DNA from: Pollenia angustigena
Taxonomy: Eukaryota; Arthropoda; Insecta; Diptera; Polleniidae
Direction: 5' to 3'
DNA: 64,000 nt
NCBI GenBank assembly: GCA_930367215.1
Contig: OV884056.1
Span: 285,678,067-285,742,066 of the forward strand
In this document: positions 56,400-64,000 of the stretch, piece after piece
How the letters are laid out: every line of letters begins with the position of its first letter
Position numbering within the stretch: the first letter of the stretch is position 1
Program-made: the position numbers and the translations under genes
Notes under the pieces: model-generated
The model's database searches: none
Told to the model about the DNA's origin: nothing
The model's input: the letters and a program-made list of their open reading frames with translations, nothing else

Positions 56400-56846
56400 A
56401 CCAGATAGAGGCCGTTAACAGCAACTTTAAACTGCTTAAACTATTTAATGAAAGGAATTTCCAATATCGGGTTTCCCCCCTATCAATATCACCAGTTCTT
56501 CAGTTTACAAAACCCCTGACTTAAGGTCACAATTTAATTTTTAAAATAGTTTTTTTTTAACCGTTCATTTGTTTTAGATACCCAATAAAAATTCGTAATA
56601 AATTTATATTCTAGGTTTTGATTTCCTAAAAAGAACAATTTTCGTCACTCGTTACGTTTAAACCATTTTCATTATCTGAAGAGGATATAAAAGCACAGAT
56701 TTTCAAGAGTCAACAAAGAAATTCTTTCAAGCACATTAGAGTCACTTGAAGCAACTTTGGTCATTCTATTCTCGATCTTTAATTCCATATTCTGTGGTAT
56801 GCTTTGAAAAATCAAGCTGGTAATGTATTTAACACCAACATACCCA
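56400..56846. other. No feature seen
   Basis: AT-rich DNA with nothing recognised. Confidence 0.4.
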
Positions 56847-57000
56847 TGCCCCGGTAGGCTAGCTAGTAGTGAGCTAGTCTATCAGCGCCGGGGTGGCAGC
56901 TTCGATTCCTGCTAGAGACTCTGCTTTCTTTCCGGCAGATAGGCTTAGAGCTTTGCGGGTTTAGACTACCCTTACATTTTCTTTTGTGCTAAAATATATT
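56847..57000 (+). repeat. tRNA-derived SINE-like element S1, copy 3
   Basis: TGCCCCGGTAGGCTAGC, AGTAGTGAGC, GTCTATCAGCGCCGGGG and a B-box-like GCTTCGATTCC in the same order as the other S1 copies, then a 3' body and AT-rich end. Confidence 0.6.
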
Positions 57001-57015
57001 AAAAACTATCAGATT

Positions 57016-57812
57016 CACACACACACAAAAAAATATCAATGGTAAATTAACATTGCGAAATGTTGATTTATTTAAATTTATCATTATTTCATATTAATTT
57101 TACATTAAAAATATTAAAATAACCTTAAATCACGTTTATTTAATATTATTCACTGTTAAAATAACATTGTTCAATATTGAATGCATAAAAACCTGTTTTA
57201 TATTAAAATCAAAAGTTTATCTGGTTAAATTAACATGCATACATACTTAAGTACGTAAATTTTTTTATTTTCATGTTTAAAATATGTTATAAAAAGAAGA
57301 CAATTCCCGTATTCTTTTAATTTAAATTATTTAGTTAAATAGTACATCAAGTTTTCAAAGTAGAATGATGACGAAAACCATATCGTGCGATTCTGCCGAT
57401 GCTTCTGTCAACAAAGGAGATTACAAAATAAGCGAAACATTTGTTACAGGGGTAAGTGTTTTGAATTATTCTTAAAAAAATTCATATGTTGTCTCTAAAG
57501 CTTCTTCACACTGTCATATAACACTCCAACCAATTTGATTCTACATGAAATACACGTTGTTTCAACTTGAAATAACTTTCATTCAACGTGATTCGGATTG
57601 TTATTTCAATATAAATGACATTTTTTTCTAACTTTACTGCAATGTTAAATTAACATGAATTATAGTTATTTTAAAAGAAAAAAAAGTTGTTCGCAAGTTA
57701 TTGTAAAATCATGTTAAATTTACATGAAGTAACTATGAAGCAAAATCACTACCAAAAAATGTAAAATCAACCTTGTTTTCGACGATTTTACATTGATTTT
57801 TTTCTGTGTGCA
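57016..57812. mobile_element. TIR element with CACACAGAAAAAAAT ends, copy 2
   Basis: CACACACAAAAAAATATCAA at the left mirrors CACACAGAAAAAAATCAATG at the right. TTAACATG/CATGTTAAA motifs recur through the interior. An exon-like stretch (57365-57451) lies in the middle. Related in end sequence to the element at 54963. Confidence 0.5.
57365..57451 (+). CDS. Exon-like stretch of 29 codons with a strong splice donor
   Basis: Opens with two ATG codons after AAAGTAGA and runs 29 codons in frame (MMTKTISCDSADASVNKGDY then KISETFVTG), ending exactly at a GGG followed by GTAAGTG, a near-ideal fly donor in phase 0. Base composition (about 44% GC) is well above the flanks. It lies inside the TIR element at 57016-57812, so it could be an element's own first exon, a captured host exon, or chance. 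I do not recognise the peptide and see no second exon. Confidence 0.3.
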
Positions 57813-57859
57813 GGTGTTCTAAAATTTGACAGAATGTGCTTTGAACAAACACTTTATTT

Positions 57860-58140
57860 GAATTTATCCCATTATTTTATGGAGTATTGTCTTCGGTCTA
57901 TAACACGCATTTCTTCTATTCGGTCCCAACTTTCCTGAAATCCCAAAAAGTATTTCATGCTTGTTTTTAAACACTTTAAATCGTTCCGAGTTTCCTTCCT
58001 CATGATCTGGGAAACCAAAAATATGCAATTATATACATATTCTTCCTTGTGCGATCAATGGAGAAAAAAAACAATATATTTATCCGTTTAAGAGCCTTTT
58101 ATGAATTTTGACATATTTCAGGTTTCCCTGCCTATGATCA
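57860..58140. repeat. Dispersed repeat R3, copy 2
   Basis: Shares GGGAAACCA.AAATATGCAATT, TTCCTTGTGCGA and TTTTATGAATTTTG with 17190-17310. Non-coding. Confidence 0.55.
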
Positions 58141-58151
58141 ATTACCGTTAA

Positions 58152-58465
58152 AGCCCAGAGCAGACGGTGAAACGCAACTTCAACATCTGGTTATTTTTGA
58201 ATTTATTTGAGTTCATGCCATAGACTTTTTTGAGAGACCTCACCTGAAGTGACCATTTTGAAACTGGCTTGAAACGCATTGGAAATCTGTTGAGTTGAAA
58301 TTCGTTTTTGCGTTTCATCTGTTTTCAAAGAAACCGAAAGTGACAATTTCAACACATTGTGTTGCAATTTAGGTTGCGAGGTGAGTGGAAATGATTGAAA
58401 CAGGTTTAAACCAATAATTTGAAAGGGGTTTTGTTGCAGTTGTATTTCACCGTCTGTAATGGGCT
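58152..58465. mobile_element. TAA-flanked foldback MITE 9 (PIF/Harbinger-like)
   Basis: Ends AGCCCAGAGCAGACGGTGAA and (minus strand) AGCCCATTACAGACGGTGAA, then CAACTTCAACA-like in both arms. TAA at 58149-58151 and 58466-58468. It lacks the YTYAYAC motif but has CAGACGG at the same place. Confidence 0.85.
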
Positions 58466-58469
58466 TAAA

Positions 58470-60509
58470 ACAAAATGATTTTATTTAAATTTTGTGCCAA
58501 GTAGAATTTGTTTCTTTAAAGTTCTACAATGATTGATATTATCCATTATTTGCAATAGGTTCAAATATTGCAACCAATGATTTAGAAGAATCTCATTGTA
58601 GATAGACGAAAGAGAACTGTAGTTTGCCTTAAGGTAAAAGAGAACCGCATTGAACTTCTAATGCAACATCTATTGAAGATCTCTCAAAGAAAGTTATATG
58701 AACATTTTTTCTCTCATAGTTCTAGGCAAAGTGATCGCCGGGTTTTTTTTAGATCGTGTATGTAGGGAAAGTATAAAGACCTTCGAAACTTGTTAATGTA
58801 CAAAGGTTATTTGGATACAAGATCTGTTCTCTTAACAAAAAATACTTCCTAATAAAATTTTTTTTAATTTTTTCTAATTTCACACATTTTTTTCATATAC
58901 TAAGTTTAGAGCCTTGTACAATAGCATTATTGCTTCAACCCATAGTGCTTAAATAGTTTTATTTTCACAATTCCTCAAGACATGCTGTGGTGCTAAAATT
59001 CAATAGAAAATAAGAAATATAAACATTTTTTCTATTTTTTTTTTTCAGTTACTAGAAAAACAAGGTCCACAATAAGGAGTAGCAAATATAAAATAGAATG
59101 GAATATTGTACTGAACAAAGTTTGTTCTTGATGTTCACGCTATTGCACCTTACCCAACTTAGATTAAGTTAACAAAAATTCTAAACAATATCACAGTGGG
59201 AGATTTATTTTTGCCATCACTTTACCTCACTCAATACTAAAAATATTTTGCTTTAAGAATTATTGCTTTCAACAATAAAACGAGGAACTTTTTCTTTTTG
59301 AAGTGAAAAAGTGATCATGTTTTCCTAAACAAAATTGGTGTGTATTTATTTGATTTATGGCCTTTGTAGCAATAAAATTTGTGTAGCTGTTATTCAACTT
59401 AAGTCCACCAAAATATTCCAATATTTTATTTATTTTTCGTGTTTCGACTTTAGTGTACCTGTCTTTTTAAAAACTGTTACCACCTGCCTGTGTTGTTACT
59501 GCAATTTGCGAAAGGAATGCAAAATGATTTTGATAATGTTTTTGTTTTTTGTGGAGTTGAAGAATATTTCTTATACTTAAGGTGATTTATGTGGTTCAAA
59601 TCGATATTTGTATGGCGTTTTATAGTATAATATACATCAAAGTTTATTAGATACGAAACGAGAGCATTTAAAGTTGAAATTTTATGGGATTTTGGAGCAA
59701 AATTACTGAGAAAAAATTTTTAAAGTTAAAAAGAAGTTAAAGGATAAAGTAACTTGAAGTTTTATAATTAGCACTGTACACAAATGCCTCGTTGTGTAGA
59801 TAATTTCAAGCAGAAAATTTACTTTAATTGGAAACGTGTAAAATAGTCGATTAAAAATGTTGCATCGACTACTAGACTGTCGATTCGTAACCTTTTCCGT
59901 AACAAATAAATTATAAAGAACTTTATTTTACAAAAAATTCAAAGATAATTTACTGTCTAAATATTAGGTGGAAAGAATTTAAATAAACACTCTTCACCGA
60001 CTACTTCACTGCCCTTTTGCAATAAATGTTGTATCAATTAAATTCTTGAAATTTTTTTGTGACAATAAAACCAAAAACATACTTTGAAATTAAAAAAAGT
60101 TTTAATCTAGCAATACCCTACTCTACTGTACAATAACCTCTAGTTATTTGGCTTATCAATGCAAATTTATTGTAAGGTGATGCCAACTCTACAAAACTTT
60201 GTTAGCTTGGATTGTCAAAAAAATTTGTTTAGCGCAAGCCAAGTTACAGGTAAATTACAACATTTCTTAAAATTTCACTTGCACAACGCTTTTCTTAATA
60301 AAAAATCTGGTTTGTAAACAAAATTTTATAATTCACACCTCCAAAAAAAAAAATTACCGGCTGTTTACTTGGAACAACCTTCGCCTTTATCGCAATGTTT
60401 GTTTGCAAGTAAAAAGAGAACAAAACTTACTTTTCTGTTTTATAGTAAAGAGAGAAGGCTATTTAATTTTTAAACATTTTATTCGAATGGATAAAATTGA
60501 GAATAATAG
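58470..60509. other. No feature seen
   Basis: AT-rich DNA. The open frame at 59335-59580 has cysteine-rich parts but no motif I recognise. Confidence 0.4.
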
Positions 60510-60830
60510 AAATAAAGCAAACGCCATCTCCCAAAAACAAAGTTGAAAACTTCTGCGCATATTGGACAAGTGACGTCACAACAATTGCGTTCCTTTTGGC
60601 TTATAATTTTAAGCTGGAAAATTTAAGATAGTTGTTCTTTAATTGCCGGGTTTCAAGCTTTTCTAAGCTTTTATTTACGTTTCTTTTTAAAAAAAAATGG
60701 TGAATCTTAGGGACTTTTAGACTTGGCAACACTTTCCACAAATAAACTACGTCATCTTACTGGAAATAATGCGCATGGCACAATTTTGCATTCAGTCATT
60801 CCTTTGCACCTTCTACAACACAGTTCTCTT
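60510..60830 (+). repeat. Dispersed repeat R2, copy 2
   Basis: Matches 20650-20870 in two blocks: 60520-60600 (CCAAAAACAAAGTTGA..TGACGTCA) and 60745-60800 (ACTACGTCATCTTACTGGAAA). The 145 bases between the blocks are absent from the first copy. Confidence 0.55.
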
Positions 60831-60919
60831 GTAATATATGTATAATTAATAACATTCTAAAGAGCTTTAGTAAAAAAAAAAGGTTTTACAACTTTAAAAC
60901 ACTAAAAGCAAAAAGGCCT

Positions 60920-61651
60920 TTACAAATAAGCCTTTACAAATCGGTTCAGTAGCTTAGGAGTCTAAAGGGAACAAACAAACATACGCATATTCATTTATAT
61001 TTTATTTATCCCCCCCCCCCCATGCACCTAACCTTTTTATTTTGATCGATGTAGTTTATCATAAGAGAAGGTCCTACGAAGCTTTTGTCTCCAGTTATGT
61101 TCGTTATATACTGCTCCTCCTATTTCTACCCGGCCCGTTTTTATTTTGAAATTTATAGTTTACCATATTAGTTTACCATAATAGTGGCACGTTTGAGGAC
61201 TCTCCCTATAATAGTTCTTCAGTTACGCGATATTTTATATATGCATTCCATGGTGAATATCGCTCCCGCTCCTACCTCCTACCCTCTTTATTTTAATTTT
61301 TAAATGTGTAGTTTACCATAAGAGTGACTCCTACAAAGTTTAAACATTCTCACTATAACAGTTCTTAAGATATGCGACATTTAACATTGGCATCCTATAG
61401 GGGGAACCACTTCCCCTACTGCTTTCTTATTTCAATTTCGGGGCTTACTGAGAAAAGTTAATGAAAATGGGTGCAGTGGCTCTTAAGATACGCGATAGTT
61501 ACTTACTTAATATTGGCATCCTATGGAGGGTACCACTTCCCCTACCCCTATTTTCGGGCCTTACGTGATGCTACTGTAAAAATTGTATGTAAATCGGCTC
61601 AGTAGTTTAGGAGTCTAAAAGCCAACAAGCATTTTTATATATATAAGTAGA
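60920..61651 (-). repeat. Tandem Helitron-like repeat, minus strand
   Basis: On the minus strand the right edge reads TCTACTTATATATATAAAAA and is followed by a segment with GACTCCTAAACTACTGAGCC, which recurs near 60960. Between are imperfect units of about 150-190 bases with TAGTTTACCAT(A)A..., a CTATAA.AGTTCTT block and CACTTCCCCTA blocks. A run of 13 C is at about 61009-61021. The 5' TC start and plan resemble the Helitron-like elements at 5114 and 39290, but no 3' end is seen. Confidence 0.4.
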
Positions 61652-61736
61652 TATCGGCCCCTTTTTCGAAATGATCGTAAGCGACATCTTAAAAAAAAAA
61701 TACGATTAAAATTTAAATTTTAAATAATGTCAAATA

Positions 61737-62459
61737 TCGGGTGATTTTTTAGCTATTTTCTTTTTGGCAACACTGGTTTAAACGGCTTACGCACGTTTCG
61801 TGTTTTGTTTCACTGTCAAACATCTTCAGGTTGGTCTATAATTTAACCATGAATCGTCTTACAGATGAACAACGCTTGCAAATTATTGAATTTTATTAGC
61901 AAAATGCGTGCTCTGTTAAGAAAGTTCATCGCGACAAATTGTGTTCAGCGACGAAGCTCATTTTTGGCTCAATGCATCCAGAAAAAGTCACAGTTATGTG
62001 CGGTTTATGGGCTGGTGGCATCATTGGACCGTACTTCTTCAAAGATGATGCGAATCGTTACGTAACTGTGAATGGTAAGCGCTACCGTGAGATGATGTCC
62101 AACTTTTTTTTGCCCAAAATGCAAGAGCTTGACTTGCATGACATGTAGTTTCAACAAGACGGTGCCACATGCCACACAGTACGCTTAACAATGGACTTAT
62201 TGAGAGGCAAGTTCGGTGAACATTTTATTTCACGTTCGGGACCGGGCAATTGGCCGCCTAGATTGCGCGATTTAACGCCTCAAAAGGTACTAAGCGGATG
62301 GACCATTTGAGGCGCAGTCACGGTCAACATTTGCATGAAATAATCTTCAAACATTAAATTATATGGACCGTTCTATCGATTCAAATAAATATTTCGTGCA
62401 TTTTTCTGAATTTTATGTGTTTTTTTTAACTTTCCTATAGCTCTTAAAAAATCATCCAT
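61737..62459 (+). mobile_element. mariner (DD41D/rosa-like) copy B3
   Basis: Ends TCGGGTGATTTTTTAGC and (minus strand) ATGGATGATTTTTTAAGAG with TA flanks. The transposase begins with an ATG at 61849 (MNRLTDEQRLQIIEFY, then a TAG stop). It has a deletion in the linker, keeps MHPEKVT.MCGLWAGGIIGP and QQDGATCHT (after a second TAG), then loses the third aspartate block by a deletion joining DLTP to the C-terminal RRMDHLRRSHGQHLH. Confidence 0.9.
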
Positions 62460-62461
62460 TA

Positions 62462-64000
62462 TATAGGGCGTTCGATTTAATCGTAAGTCATGTTTACAAT
62501 TTTTTGTTATACCAATTGATCGTAAGCAACACACAGTAGATTTTGGAAGAAAAAATGTAAATAATTCTGGATTTTGTAAACGAGCTGTCCAATTGAAATA
62601 AAATTCCAGATGCTAATTAAGGACTTGTATTCGAGCTTAAGCTTAAGATTTGGGATCTCCCACTATAACGACTACTACACTTTGAAGTATCTACTTTTAA
62701 GGATTTCGGCCGTAAAAACTTGCGCAAGCAAACAATTGCTTGGAATTTGTCTAATATCAAGTTATTTACTTGCACATGAATCATGCATCTACTATTTTGT
62801 TATGGCTTAGTAATCTATAAAGTATCCATTTAATTTTAAAGAACTCACTAAATAATAATCCTTCTTTTTTAGTCTTCATTTTTAAATGCCGGAAATACAT
62901 TTTGTTGCTGTTGTTGATGCAAATCATAAACGTGTCAGTTTTTACCTTTTGCAACACCTCCTTTTTAACTAAAACTAAATACTTGACACATTTTGCAAAC
63001 AAATTTTCAATAAATTTACAAACAAAAAAGAATCTTTATTTCCAACCAAAAAAAAACGAAGGAAGAAAGAAAATTAAAAATCCGTAAAACTAAAACAAGA
63101 GGAATAAATTTACGCCCTTCAGGTAGAAAGTACGAAAAGTACCTGTTTTCATTCCTTCCTTTATCTCTTATTTAACCCCGTGTGTGCTTTAAACAAAATT
63201 CTCAAATTTCGTTAAGAACTCAAAAATAATGATTGATAAAAACACTCTCCCAGCCAGACAGACTACAAAAACATTCAACGCGATAAAAATCTTTATCAAA
63301 TCCGAGGGACTGCCTGGTGGATGCCTTAACAAAAGAAGACAGAATTTTTTTTTTTAAATTTAACGAAACTATTACCTTTTAAAGAAATGTTACATTTTCT
63401 TTTTATCAAAAGAAATTTAAATAAATTCAAAATTATTATTATTATAATATTCAATTTAATACAGAGATACTTTAAAATTTAAATTTTCTATGTAGGAGAT
63501 CTTTTCTTGTTATTTTTTTTTTTTTATTTTCAAACAGAAAAAGTCTTTAGAAACTCTTCCATAAAAATACTGAAACCCTCCTCCAGAGATTTAAATTTTT
63601 TTTAATTTGAAAACTGTGTAAGTTATAAACATAAATGCTTAACAATTTATGAATTTATGACATTTAGATGTCTTTATTTTGTTTCTATTCTTCTTTTCGA
63701 GCTTGTATCGCCTATTAAATAAGAATAATCTTTTAGTTTTAAGACATATTTCTGTTTATTGTTTAGATAGAAGGAAAAATGTGTTAAGTGATGATGAATG
63801 ATGTTCGTTGTGTTTTGCAATCTTTAAGATGAAAACACTGTGTTTTTGTTTTTATAATAACAACCACAAATATTCCTTTTAAAGTCAAAGGTCTAACAAA
63901 ATATTAAAAAAAAACTTGTTGAATTTTTCACAGAGGTGCAAGATTTTTGCAGACATTTTCTAGTTAAATTTAAAAATAACAAAAGTGCAGAATGTTTTAA
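62462..64000. other. No feature seen
   Basis: AT-rich DNA to the window end. Several short frames have no motif. No repeat end recognised. Confidence 0.4.

Noticed and set aside
59335..59580. 81-codon cysteine-containing frame
   Set aside because: No cysteine spacing that fits a known domain, AT-driven codons, and no splice or promoter signals nearby.
1..64000. CRISPR arrays, bacterial promoters, operons
   Set aside because: The direct repeats present are eukaryotic transposons and minisatellites; there are no regular short repeat-spacer arrays and no bacterial gene layout.

Overview
This window reads as repeat-rich, AT-rich nuclear DNA of a higher fly (Diptera, probably a calyptrate such as a blow fly, flesh fly or house fly; this placement is inference). 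The reasons are eight relics of mariner transposases with the DD41D spacing known from the rosa group first described in tephritid flies, a fly-type Gypsy gag, Jockey-type LINE pieces, and the short intronic repeats typical of fly genomes. I see no bacterial operons, no ribosome binding sites and no complete host protein gene. Almost every long open frame is a shadow or part of a decayed transposon. The window could be intergenic or lie inside a very large intron.

Layout. 0-4.6 kb: a tRNA-like SINE, a duplicated fly repeat, and a 1.6 kb pogo/Tigger element with matching ends, holding a perfect 53-bp-arm palindrome. 5.1-6.2 kb: a non-autonomous Helitron with a 259-bp minisatellite. 7.5-12.3 kb: three DD41D mariner relics, one split by a TAA-flanked MITE. 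14-17 kb: nested foldbacks and a hAT MITE. 19-21 kb: a mariner and a palindromic MITE. 21.5 kb: a seven-pentamer heat-shock element plus TATA box, cut off about 20 bp past the predicted start by the 3' end of a LINE (21.6-23.9 kb). 24.6-26.7 kb: a hAT element holding a TTAA-flanked piggyBac-like MITE. 28-30 kb and 34-37.6 kb: a repeat family (R1) with tRNA-like polymerase III boxes; one copy carries a 1.2 kb hAT insertion whose empty site is present at 34.66 kb. 30.3-31.8 kb: the best-preserved mariner, split by a 229-bp MITE. 40.2-44.7 kb: a RAG1/Transib-like transposase relic next to a foldback whose two arms each carry a hAT element at mirrored positions. 45.8-48.4 kb: a four-deep nest. 49-51.2 kb: a Gypsy 5' half. 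54.5-58.5 kb: a Jockey tail, TIR elements, a SINE and an exon-like stretch. 61-62.5 kb: Helitron-like tandem repeats and a third close copy of the first mariner family.

The strongest overall pattern is a set of short foldback MITEs with unrelated terminal sequences. They share TAA (or TWA) target duplications and, in six cases, the seven bases YTYAYAC at exactly positions 8-14 of the end. The most unusual single items are the RAG1-like relic with C2C, H4H and a final acidic residue at RAG1-like spacing, the orphan heat-shock promoter, and the paired hAT insertions in the two foldback arms. No genes here form a pathway; the elements are related by nesting and by shared families of moving machinery.
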